DNA of 64,000 nt from Sabellastarte sp. h YS-2021 (lineage: Eukaryota > Annelida > Polychaeta > Sabellida > Sabellidae). The notes beneath the pieces were generated by a model. The model saw nothing but the letters and a program-made list of their open reading frames with translations, had not been told where the DNA came from and did not search any database. This document shows, piece after piece, positions 24,401 through 36,400 of the stretch. Positions within the stretch are counted from its first letter, which is position 1, and each line of letters starts with the position of its first letter. The stretch is taken from NCBI GenBank assembly GCA_964017235.1, contig OZ024935.1, positions 248,001 to 312,000 on the forward strand. The letters run 5' to 3'. A program made the translations under genes and the position numbers.

Positions 24401-27400
24401 GCACTTGAAAGGTTCCATTCCACTTTGAAGAATATGATTAGGACATATTGTTTAGACAATGAAAAAGATTGGGATGAAGGCATCAGCTTATTATTGTTTG
24501 CAGTTAGAGAGTCTGTTCAAGAGTCTTTAGGCTTTAGTCCCTTCGAGTTGGTCTTTGGCCATTCAGTCCGTGGTCCTCTCAAGCTGTTGAAGGAAAATTG
24601 GTTATCTGAGAACACCGAGAGCCTAAATCTGCTAGATTATGTTTCAAAGTTCAGAGATAAGTTGAAGAAGGCTTGTGAGCTGGCGCAACAAAATTTGAAA
24701 AATTCTCAGTCAAAAATGAAGATGCTTTATGATAGGAAGTCACAAAACCGTATTTTCAAACCAGGTGACATGGTTTTAGTGTTACTACCTGTCCAGGGAA
24801 ATACGTTACAGGCCAGATATCACGGGCCATACAAAGTGTTAAAGAGAGTAGGTGACCTGGACTATATCATTGAAACCCCGGACAGAAGAAAGTCAACCCA
24901 ACTATGTCATGTAAATATGGTAAAACCATACTTTGAAAGGGGTGTGAAAAAACCTGTTATGGTTACTGACTGTAACATAGAAAGTAACAGTAATCAGGAG
25001 CATGAAATATGGGACGACACTCCTGATCTTGATGTTGAATGTAAAATTAGGTTGAGTAATTCTGAGATCCTTGATGATTTGGAAGCCAAACTGAGTCATG
25101 TACCACCAGATAAGAGGGTTCCACTCATTGAATTGCTCTTAAAGTATAAGTCAGTGTTCCCAAATGCCCCTAATAGGACAAATATACTCATGCATGATGT
25201 CGATGTCGGCGATGCCCGTCCGATCAAACAGCATCCGTATCGGGTAAATCCTATGAAACTCGAAAAATTAAGGCAGGAAGTGCAGTACATGCTAGAAAAG
25301 GATATAATTGAACCAAGTCAAAGTAGTTGGGCATCTCCTTGTGTTTTGGTCCCGAAACCAGACGGTTCAATCAGATATTGCACTGACTACAGAAAAGTCA
25401 ATGTTTTGAGTAAAACGGATTCCTTCCCTATCCCAAGGATGGAAGACTGTATTGATCGGATTGGCAATGCCAAATACATCACAAAGTGTGATTTACTGAA
25501 AGGATATTGGTGTGTGCCTCTTACTGAGCGGGCCAAAGAAATATCAGCCTTCGTGACCCCTGATGGTCTATATCAGTACAAGGTGATGCCATTTGGCATG
25601 AAGAACTCCCAAGCCACATTTCAAAGACTAATGAATATATGTTTAAAAGACTTAGAAGGTGTTGAAGTGTATGTGGATGATATTGTCATCTTTAGTGATA
25701 CTTGGGAAGAACATTTAAAAAGGCTTGAACAAGTCTTGTTTCGGCTCAAAGAGGCAAACCTCACTGTAAATTTGTCAAAGAGTGACTTTGCAAAAGCCAA
25801 AGTTATTTACTTAGGGCATGTAGTAGGTCATGGAGTTGCGACACCAATCAAAGCCAAAGTCAAAAGCATCATTGACTACCCCGTTCCTGAAAATAAGAAA
25901 AGCTTAATGAGGTTCCTTGGAATGGCAGGATATTATAGAAAATTTTGCAAAAACTTTTCAGAAGTCACTGCTCCACTGACTGAGCTACTGAAAAAGAATG
26001 TAAAATATCACTGGTCAGAGACTTGTCAAAAATCATTTGACAAAGTAAAGAACCTTCTCTGTTTAGAGCCCGTACTAACTGCTCCGGACTTCAGTAAACC
26101 TTTCCGGCTGGCTGTAGACACCAGTGATGTGGGTGCAGGTGCAGTTTTACTGCAATGTGATAATGAAGATATTGAACATCCCATCTGCTATTTTTCAAAA
26201 AAATTTAATGTTCATCAAAAGAACTACTCTACAATAGAAAAAGAATGTTTAGCACTCATTTTGGCCATCCAGCATTTTGACATATACATATCTTCATCAT
26301 CAAAACCCACCGTTGTATACACAGATCACAATCCTCTAGTCTTCTTGCACAAAATGAAAAACAAAAATAGAAGATTATTGAACTGGAGTTTAATGTTGCA
26401 AGAACACAATCTTCAAATAGAACATGTTAAAGGAAAGGATAATATCTGTGCGGACGCCCTGTCCAGAAGCTGTATTTAATGTGTGATTTATATACCTGTA
26501 ATTAGTAAGTTTATAAAGGTTATACATGGTACTAATTTTACTTTTGTATTTAGACAAAAATGTTTTGTAAAATGTTATTACCTGTGTTTGTATACATCAT
26601 GAAAATCTCTTGTAAAATTTTGTAATCCCTTGGCTTCCAAAATTTTTCTTTAAGGGGGGAGGTGTTACATATATTGGACACTATATTAGTACATTGTATA
26701 TTACATATATTAGGCACTATATTAGTGCATTGTTTAATTTAAGCTTTATGTTTATACATTGTCATAAAAGATAATTGTGTTGTTGGTTCTTTTTGTGTGT
26801 TGACATTTAAAGTAAGGGAGTTATTGACTTTTGTGTTTTAGTGTTTATTGATCTGTTCACAGACTGGGGGAAATCCCCCCCTCAGTGGTTATGATAGATT
26901 TGGGGAAACCCAATTGCCAGTAGTTTCTAGAACTTCCTCCTTTAGCCTAGATGGTTCAAGCTTTTCTGAGTTGGTTCTGTACAATTCCAGAGAAATCTGT
27001 GGATGTATATAAGGAATGTACATCTGACCACAAAAGAACTTTGTATTCGCTGGCTATAAGGAGAGCTATTGTGTTTTGGAATATAATATAACTTGTGTTG
27101 CTGTGAACTTTTACTGGAGTGAACTAGATACATTGTCTGGACAGATTTCTTGCACTTTGGATATTTTTGGATATTATACAGTTATATAACAGAGAGTGGA
27201 TTTACTGCATTTTGGACATTGTCCATATCTTGGAGCAGACAGTACAATTGTGTTAACTCTCTAAAAATCTCCAGACAGACCTTCTGTGTGACTGGATATA
27301 TATAAAGGATAGCAGGACAAGCACCTTTTGTGTTGTTGAGTGTGGGACAGGTCACAGAATATAGACATCTGTGTGCGAGTGAACGCTGGACAGATCACGG

Positions 27401-30400
27401 GATAGACCACAGGACATTGGACAGATCACAGAATATACCACAGGACGGATTACAGAACAGATTGCGGGATACGGCGGATAAACTTATTCTTAATCTCAGT
27501 GGTCAGGTCAGCTAGATCTTGTTATTGTATTAGTGTGCTTAGTTAAGGGCATACCAGTTGACTGTAATCATTATTGTTAATCGCTAAATAAATTTGTTAA
27601 GTTAAACTTTTTGCTTTTTTTTCTGTTACAACTTAAAGACAACCGGTAATTGCTACCGTGCTTGCCCGTGACTGTAACAATACAGTTCGTTAGGATTCTG
27701 TACTGTAAACTGCCGACCAACAGCAAGCAACTACCAGCTTTCCCACTTGAGGCCTTGACGGGGATCGAACCCCGGCCTCAGAGGTGGGAGGCGAGAGTGT
27801 TACCACTCTGCCACCGTGGCCCCTATTTAAAGCATTTGAGGACATTTTTATAATTTAAATACTCACTGACTGTATAACAAAATTATAACATAATAAATAT
27901 TTAAATATTAAGGTAGCCAGGGTCTTTTTATGTCAGCTGACTTGTCAGTCAGCTGGCATTATGTCATCACTCTGCGGCGTGGGCGTACGCGTACGCGTCT
28001 GCGTGAACAACTTCTTCTCCAAAACTACAAGGCCTAGAGACATGCTGTTTTTTTTAAAAGATACCTTATCTATCGAGGATGAAAAATTGTTCAAGGCATG
28101 CAAATCTGTCTGTTCGTCTGTTTGCTAGAGACATTACAAGGGGGGTACCCCCACCAAAAGTGTGAAAATTTCAACTTTTTATCACAATTTTCTCAGTGAC
28201 TATTGCAGGGATTTCTCTCATATCTTGCATATGTGTACTAGGCCAGAGGTAGATTCTCTTGTGTGAGTATGAGACCTGGATCTGTCTTACTTTTTTTTTA
28301 ATAAATTTTTTTAATAATTTTTAATGCATTAAAATTCATGAAATCATGCACTAAATCACTTATAACTTCAAAAGTGTTGCATTTACAGCATTTTGTGAAA
28401 ATATGTTGTTCAGCTACTTTTTTCATAGCTACAATATGGTGAGTAAGTTGGGTGTCTGTCTCAATAGCTAAGTGAGTAATAGCTACTTTTGGGCTTTTCA
28501 GTAACTTCCATTATGAGTAAAATCACTTGTAACTTAGAAACTATTGCATTTAGAGAATTTCGTATAAATATGTTATTCAGCTACTTTTGGGCCAGCTATA
28601 ACATAGTGAAATTTCAGACCTGTAGCTCATGGCATAGCTGAGTAATAGCTACTTTTAGGTTATCACTGTTGAGTAAATCGCTTATAACTTGAAAACTATT
28701 GCATTTAGAGAATTTCGTATAAATATGTTATTCAGCTACTTTTGGGTCAGCTATAACATAGTAAAATTTCAGTCCTGTAGCTCATGGCATAGCTGAGTAA
28801 TAGCTACTTTTAGGTTATCACTGTTGAGTAAATCACTTATAACTTGAAAAGTGTTGCATTTAGAGCATTTTGTTAAAATATGTTATTCAGCTACTTTTTT
28901 CATAGCTACAATATGGTGAGTAAGTTGGGTGTCTGTCTCAATAGCTAAGTGAGTAATAGCTACTTTTGGGCTTTTCAGTAACTTCCATCATGAGTAAAAT
29001 CACTTGTAACTTAAAAACTATTGCATTCAGAGAATTTCGTATAAATATGTTATTCAGCTACTTTTGGGCCAGCTATAACATAGTAAAATTTCAGACCTGT
29101 AGCTCATGGCATAGCTGAGTAATAGCTACTTTTAGGTTATCACTGTTGAGTAAATCACTTATAACTTGAAAACTATTGCATTTAGAGTATTTTGTTTCAA
29201 TATGTTATTCACCTATTTTGGGGTCAGCTATAACATAGTGAAGTTTCAGACCTGTGGCTCATTTCATAGCTGAGTAATAGCTACTTTGAAGTTCTCACTG
29301 TTGAGTAAATCAGTTATAATTGGAAAACTATTGCATTTACAGAAATTTGTGCAAATATGTTATTCAGCTACTTTTGGGTCAGCTATAACATAGTGAAATT
29401 ATAGACCTATAGCTCATGGCACAACTGAGCAATAGCTATTCTCAGGTACTGACTGTTGAGTAAATCAGCTATAACTTGAAAAATATTGCATTTGGAGTAT
29501 TTTGTTAAAATATATTGTTCACCTACTTTTGGGTCAGCTATAACATAGTGAAATTACAGACCTATAGCTCATGGCATAGCTGAGTAATAGCTACTTTTAG
29601 GTTATCACTGTTGAGTAAATCGCTTATCACTTGAAAACTATTGCATTTAGAGAATTTCGCATAAATATGTTATTCAGCTACTTTTGGGTCAGCTATAACA
29701 TAGTAAAATTTCAGACCTGTAGCTCATGGCATAGCTGAGTAATAGCTACTTTTAGGTTATCACTGTTGAGTAAATCACTTATAACTTGAAAAGTGTTGCA
29801 TTTAGAGCATTTTGTTAAAATATGTTATTTAGCTACTTTTTTCATAGCTACAATATGGTGAGTAAGTTGGGTGTCTGTCTCAATAGCTAAGTGAGTAATA
29901 GCTACTTTTGGGCTTTTCAGTAACTTCCATCATGAGTAAAATCACTTGTAACTTAAAAACTATTGCATTTAGAGAATTTCGTATAAATATGTTATTCAGC
30001 TACTTTTGGGCCAGCTATAACATAGTAAAATATCAGACCTGTAGCTCATGGCATAGCTGAGTAATAGCTACTTTTAGGTTATCACTGTTGAGTAAATCAC
30101 TTATAACTTGAAAACTATTGCATTTAGAGTATTTTGTTTCAATATGTTATTCACCTATTTTGGGGTCAGCTATAACATAGTGAAGTTTCAGACCTGTGGC
30201 TCATTTCATAGCTGAGTAATAGCTACTTTGAAGTTCTCACTGTTGAGTAAATCAGTTATAATTGGAAAACTATTGCATTTACAGAAATTTGTGCAAATAT
30301 GTTATTCAGCTACTTTTGGGTCAGCTATAACATAGTGAAATTATAGACCTATAGCTCATGGCACAACTGAGCAATAGCTATTCTCAGGTACTGACTGTTG

Positions 30401-33400
30401 AGTAAATCAGCTATAACTTGAAAAATATTGCATTTGGAGTATTTTGTTAAAATATATTGTTCACCTACTTTTGGGTCAGCTATAACATAGTGAAATTACA
30501 GACCTATAGCTCATGGCATAGCTGAGCAATAGCTATTTTCAGGTTCTCACTATTGAGTAAATCAGTTGTAGCTTGAAAACTATTGCATTTACAGTAGTTT
30601 GCTTAAATATGTTGTTCACCTACTTTTGGGTTAGCTATAACATAGTAAAATTTCAGACATGTAGCTCATTGCATAGCTAAGTAATAGTTCCTTTGAGGTT
30701 CTCACTGTTGAGTAAATCAGTTGTAACTTGAAAACTATTACATTTAGAGTAATTTGTTAAATATGTTATTCACAGAATTTTTGGTCAGCTATAACATAGT
30801 GAAATTGCAGACCTCTATGTCATGGCATAGCTGAGCAATAGCTACTTTCAGGTTCTCACTGTTGAGTAAATCATTGTATCCACTGGATAGCCGCAGTATG
30901 TAGAGAGAGATTTCACCGTTACTGCTCTGATGAAAAAAAATATTACAGCTAGCTTTCTTAAGTTTGCAGTATATATTAATAACCATAAAATGTTGTCTGG
31001 GAATATTTTTGGCCTCATTTTGAGAAACAACATGGCCGCCACAGGTGTTTTTTGTCAGTCATGAAAAGTGCTTATATCTCCCTTATTATTGATCCTAGAG
31101 GTTTGGGATGATAAACCAACCTGTAGGAAATCATGGGGTGGGAATCTTTTGGTGTGGTCAGATTTGACCTTCAATGACCCCTCCTTCAAGGTCAAACAAG
31201 GATAGCCAAACTTAAAAGTGCTTATAACTCGCTTATTATTGGTCCCAGAGGTTTGGGATGGTAAACAGACAGGAAATCATGGGCTGTGAATCTGTTGATA
31301 TGGTCCGATTTGACCTTGGAACCCTCCTTCAAGGTCAAATGAGGATAGCGAAAATTGAAAGTGCCTACAACTCGCTTATTATTGGTGACAGAGATTTGGG
31401 ATGGTAAACCATCCCATAGGAAATCATTGGCTCGGAATCTTTTGGTATGGTCAGATTTGACCTTTGGACCCCTCCTTCAAGGTCAAATGAGGACAGCCAA
31501 GCTTAAAAGTGCTTATAACTCATTTATAATTGGTCCTAGAGGTTTGGAATGGTAAACCATAGGAAATCATGGGCTGGGAATGTATTTGTGTGGTTAGATT
31601 TGACCTTGGACCCCTTCTTCAAGGTCGAACGAGGATATTGCGTTTGTAGTATTTCTTTAAATATGTTTTAACCTATTTTTTACACTTAAACAATTACCTT
31701 GTTATTTTCCTTCATAATACCATTTACAGGGCACAACTTTTTTATCCTTTTCTTCTGTCAGCTTCGGAATTTCTTTCGAACTTGCTGTTCAGTTACCATT
31801 TACTGTATTTCTGTACAGCCCTTTTCCTGATAATTATTCTGTCCTCTAATCACCTTCACAAATCAAAAACACTCAGTCAGCTGACACAGTGCCCGTTCAC
31901 GGGCACTCTCCTCTTGTTTTATTACTTTATTCAAATTTTATTATTTTAAGGACGTCATATAGAGCTACATTAATATTTACAATTTAAGGTAACCATAAAA
32001 TCGAAGTATTCCCCCAAAATTCTCATCCCTATAGTTTAAAACAAAGCATAATGAAGTAAAAACAATTCCAAAACCAAATTAGTTATTCAGGGGTGACCAT
32101 AATCCGGCAATGGCGATCAGGTGTACCAATGTAAAACATGTAAGCACTCACTTGACTTTCAAATTGCCCTATTATCGCCCATTCCACACGATAAATACAC
32201 TAAAAATAAAACATGGCAGTCGTCAGAAACTGCATCAAAATAAGTATTATGTATTAATTCATAATTGTTTTATATATTTTTTCGAATAACTTTGTTGTAT
32301 GTAACAGGACAAGAATTTATCCATCGAAAACCACTTATCCCGTTTTTCTCCTCAAAAGCGACCACTTCCTGTTTATGTAGACATGCGCAGTCGAGACCAC
32401 GAATCGGCTTATGGTCGATGATCTAGTTTTCGTGCTACTGCTTCTACTGCTCAGCTAGTGAATTTCGTCACCTGCCATTTAAACCTTCAAAAACCAGTAA
32501 TACTTGTGTTTAAACACATGCAACCACGACTTCTAATGTTAATATGTAATTCAGCAATATAAATTAAGTGTAAAAATATGATTTAATATTGTCATGAAAT
32601 GCAGGTGACGAAATTCACTGGCTGAGCAGTACTGCTCAGCCAGTGAATTTCGTCACCCCAGCAGTACTGCTCAGCCAGTGAATTTCGTCACCCCAGTGAA
32701 GTTCGTCACCTGCCGTAAAAATGCTCAAGGATAGGCAATATTCATATTTAAATAAATGGAATAGCTGCTTTCAACAACAAGGTACACATTAGGGACGTCA
32801 CGACTACAAATATTTCATGTTGGCTAATCGCTTAGTACTATTCGTGTCAACACAGAATAGCCGTCGTATTTATAAAACAATCAAAAATCTTAAGTTTCAT
32901 AAAAAATAGCATTAAAAACGATAAAAATGTGAAATAAAATGAATATATGAAGCATGCGGTGATATCGGCGAAATCGGCGACATTACGTTTTTACCATTTC
33001 GTTATGAAACAGTTTTAAATTGATGTATTATGATTGTAACTTGTATTTATTTACCTTTTTGGTGTCATATACTGTTATCCTTGTTGTATATGATTGCTGT
33101 AAGTGGTTTGTATTGTATCCTCATGTCAATGTGCAGAGAGGATGTTATCACTTCAAAGTTTGGGAGAATACTAAATTTTAGACCAATAGGATTCCTTGTT
33201 TCAATTTTACAGGTGCAGACTTTGAGTTATTCTCCCGTGTCTGGGATTTCTCTATAAAAGCAGGGTGAATTGTGTCATTCTTTGCTGAATTGGTATAGGT
33301 AACAGAGGACAGACATGTCAGGGTAAAACCTGGTATTTTCTTCTGTTAGATTTTAGAAATGTCAGGGTAAAACCTGCATGGTATTATTTTCATAGGTTGC

Positions 33401-36400
33401 AGGGAAAGTTGCAAGATGACATTTTAAAGCAGGCAGGGAAAGGAGAATGTTCTGTACATAATTTCTGTTTGATTTCAGGGTAAAACCTGTTTGGGAATTT
33501 ACTTTAAAGTATCATGATATTTTAACTGTTTATTTCAGGGGAACTTGGGTTTTCATTTAATACTTTGCTGCTTGTTGTATTTAACTATGTTTGAATGAAT
33601 TAATGATGAAGTAGTTTGTATTTATTTCTAGTGGCAGGGTAAAACCTGGCAAGAATTGAATGGACTGAGATGTTATAGATGCATGTGGTTGATTGTGCAT
33701 GATGTGTTGACTTCAGTCATATGATTATAGTTTCAGGCTGAATGCCGGTGATTTGATTAATGTTTCATGGGGTAAAACTCATGACTAATTGAATTCATTT
33801 CAATTCATTTCATTAGGTACTGAATCTTCTATGGTACTTGATAAAGGATGGAACCAGTGTTTTGACATAGAGTATGATCCAAGGTCTAAGTGTTAGTAGA
33901 CAGTAGGTTTCCAGTGTTATGACTTGTTTTCAATTCTTTTAGTTGATTCTGGGGAATTATTTGAATGTATATAATGTAAATGTGATTTCTGATTATTTTT
34001 AATACTTTTGTGACGTTAGTGCTTGTACCAATTCAGCCCCAGCAATTGCTGGTAAAATACTTGTTATATTTTGTAAATAAATGTTCTCTTATGTGACATA
34101 AGGCTTTCTCTTGACATTAGTTCAACTCAAGACCCTTGGCACGTTACATATATATGTAGATAATCTGTAAAGTTTAATAAATTTGCCGTTTTCCTGCAAC
34201 TTCTAATTTGTTTATACCAGACAGGAAGTGGGCGATATAAGAGGTATAGGGTACTTCCGGTTTTACGTGAATGCATAAACAATGCAGAAAGCGTGGCTGT
34301 TTTGGGATTTTAGCTTATTTTATGTGACAATATGGACATATTTCATAGATTCAGACCTTGTGTCATCTTTTACACTACATTGAGCAATTATCCCGACTTT
34401 AAAATATGAACCGGTAAATGGCACTATTCTAACTGTTGTTGATTAGTCGGCTAGTCGTGACGGCCCTAGTACACATGTATGCTGAAATTTCATAGTAAAA
34501 ACTCTTTAATATTGCCATAAAATGCAGGTGACGAATTTCACTGGGGTGACGAAATTCACTGGCTGAGCAGTAGGCATAAGTTGCCATGGCATAAAGTTGG
34601 CCGCCACTAATTTAATTGGGCCAAACAGACAAATAAGTCTTTGTACAGTGTTTAAAACGAATAAAAAGCATAAATGTAATAATAATGGACCATTTACGAT
34701 TGCAATCAGCTTTTAAATTTGTAGCAATTTCAAGATTTGGTGATGGCGGCCAACTTATGACCGCGGCCAACTTATGCCTAGAAGCAGTACTACTGGTCGG
34801 CCAGTGAATTTCGTCACCCCAGTGAAGTTCGTCACCTGCCGTAGAAACGCTCAAGGACAGGCAATATTCACATTTAAATAAATAGAATAGCTTCTTCCAA
34901 CGGCAAGGTATACATATATGCCGTAACTGGACAGTAAAAACTCTTTAATATTGTCATAAAATGCAGGTGCCGAACTTCACTGGGGTGACGAACTTCACTG
35001 GCTGAGCAGTAGTAGAGGCATTCTACCAGTAATCAGGTATATGAGCACTTCGCCATCACGACAACTCGCAGACAGCATTTCGCCAACACAACTCGCTGAC
35101 GTATTAAATGAACCGCATATATAAATGTCAATTTTATATTTTATAATAAATCAAATGGATTACATATAAGAATACTGGAACCAAGCACCAATAGCAACAT
35201 AACAGTTCTGTTATACACAGGCATGTTGTGCTATATTGAGGGAGGTTCTGTTATATATAGCCAAGTTCTGATATATACAGGAAATTTCTGACATATACAG
35301 GGAAATTCTGCTATATGCAGGGAAGTTCTAATATATTCATGGAAGAAGGGTGTTTGCCTCAATATCACACCAATAACCACACTTTGTCTCAGCTATCACA
35401 ACGTTTTAATTGAAGTGCTGACTTTTGTCCCACCCAGTAGACACTAATAAACACACTTTTTGCGACTATGACAACACCTTTATTGAAGTACCGACATTTA
35501 TCCCACACAATACACACTATTATAAAGACCGGAAGTGTGCAGACTACACAAAACAATGCAGTGCGCATATTTTTGCGTACAATTATCTGAGGCAATAACT
35601 GGACGATCGCCGATAATAGAGAGTAAAACGATACAGAGAAAATATAGTGCGACAACTAGGTGTGTTTAGAAACATATTTACAATCATATTTATGGATTAA
35701 TCAATGAAACCGGTCTTTATAATAGAAATAAAGTCCAAGGTTTTGTGATTTATAACCCCAGATAATTCACAAATTTCCGGCGAATAACGGACGAGCACGT
35801 AGATAAACACACTCTTTCTCACTTATCACAGCACTCTTATTGAAGTACTGACTTTTATCCTACACAATAACACACTAATAAACACACTATTTCACACAGT
35901 CACAACACTTAATTAAAGCTCTACTATTAAAAACACTGATAAAAAATCCACCAATGAAATTCACTAATATGTACCACTATTACTGCCCACAGGGCAACTG
36001 ATGACTTAGTTCTGTGTCACTCATGCATGTGTCAACCTATGACACAAAGTTAAGAATGAATTGGTTAAAATATGTTACACTCAATAACCAATCCATTTTT
36101 AATGGAATTAACCTACAAGTGCAATTACCGAACACAGCCTTATCAATTGTGGTATATCAGACCTCCATTGTTATGTGCATGTGGCTAATTCTATTCAACT
36201 CAAAACCTTTCCTGTTTCTCGGTATGAGTTCCCCGTCTGTGAATATCAACCAATCGCAGCCATTTCTATGATCACAGCATATCCCGGCATATACCTGATA
36301 TGATACATAATGGGACGTCCTGAGATTTAACAACTGTATATTTTTAAACAATTCATCTCTATATTACCAGCCGCTTATGGCAAACCGTGAATGGCATTTT

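Larger units (their letters stand above)
20616..27679 (+). mobile_element. young Ty3/Gypsy element, Gmr1-like domain order
   Basis: 7.06 kb with two 1017-bp LTRs (20616-21632 and 26663-27679) that differ at only about two positions, so it is very recent. The 4-bp target duplication ATAC is at 20612-20615 and 27680-27683. Parts in order: LTR, tRNA-Pro-type primer site, gag, protease, integrase, reverse transcriptase, RNase H, polypurine tract, LTR. Integrase before reverse transcriptase is the mark of the Gmr1 group of Ty3/Gypsy elements and differs from the usual Gypsy order. No envelope gene is seen. It looks nearly whole, with about one break in the pol region. It lies in sense orientation in NELFE intron 1, inside a SINE. 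Confidence 0.95.
20524..27822 (-). mobile_element. tRNA-derived SINE, split by the Gypsy element
   Basis: The SINE lies at 20524-20615 and 27680-27822 and reads on the minus strand. Box A-like sequence (TGGCAGAGTGGTAACACTC on the minus strand) is at about 27794-27812 and box B GGTTCGATCCCCGTC at 27771-27757. The body ends with the AGTGTTGAAAACGAAGTAAAA-type tail region. A 14-bp target duplication TATTTAAAGCATTT flanks it (20510-20523 and 27824-27837). The same SINE occurs at 55744-55976 and 46911-47137. SINE RNA is made by Pol III and moved by LINE enzymes. Confidence 0.9.
27931..31916 (+). mobile_element. Helentron-like non-autonomous element carrying satellite arrays
   Basis: TGTCAGCTGACT at 27931-27942 recurs inverted at 31875-31886, close to the right end. 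It is followed by a perfect hairpin at 31888-31907 (arms AGTGCCCG and CGGGCACT, loop TTCA) and a CTCCTCTTG terminus next to T-rich DNA. Inside are a GC-rich head (27975-28060), a 157-bp satellite array and a 150-bp repeat block. Subterminal inverted repeats plus tandem repeats plus a 3' hairpin and insertion at T-rich sites are the marks of Helentron-associated elements (the DINE-1 type). No replicase-helicase is present. Caution: GTCAGCTGAC is itself a palindrome, so the inverted match is partly trivial. Confidence 0.5.
32631..34571. mobile_element. MITE copy 2, split by an hAT element
   Basis: It starts ACTGCTCAGCCAGTGAATTT at 32631, with its end word reiterated at 32660-32695, and ends GGCTGAGCAGT at 34571. 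Its halves (32631-32789 and 34477-34571) match MITE copy 3 (34789-35010) almost base for base, so copy 3 shows what copy 2 looked like before the hAT element entered. Confidence 0.88.

Noticed and set aside
24902-25290. Minus-strand frames inside the Gypsy coding part
   Set aside because: Shadows of the reverse-transcriptase region on the other strand.
27757-27812. Possible functional tRNA gene on the minus strand
   Set aside because: Box A and box B are present, but it is the head of a repeated SINE with target duplications and no intact cloverleaf was apparent.
28330-30890. Possible CRISPR-like or regularly spaced repeat
   Set aside because: The repeats are contiguous 157-bp monomers without unique spacers, in animal intron DNA.
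27931-31886. TGTCAGCTGACT as proof of terminal inverted repeats
   Set aside because: The inner GTCAGCTGAC is its own reverse complement, so an inverted match arises from any two occurrences; it is used only as weak support with the hairpin.
33030-33257. Hydrophobic 75-codon open frame
   Set aside because: Lies across the 5' border of the solo LTR; no signal of selection or homology.
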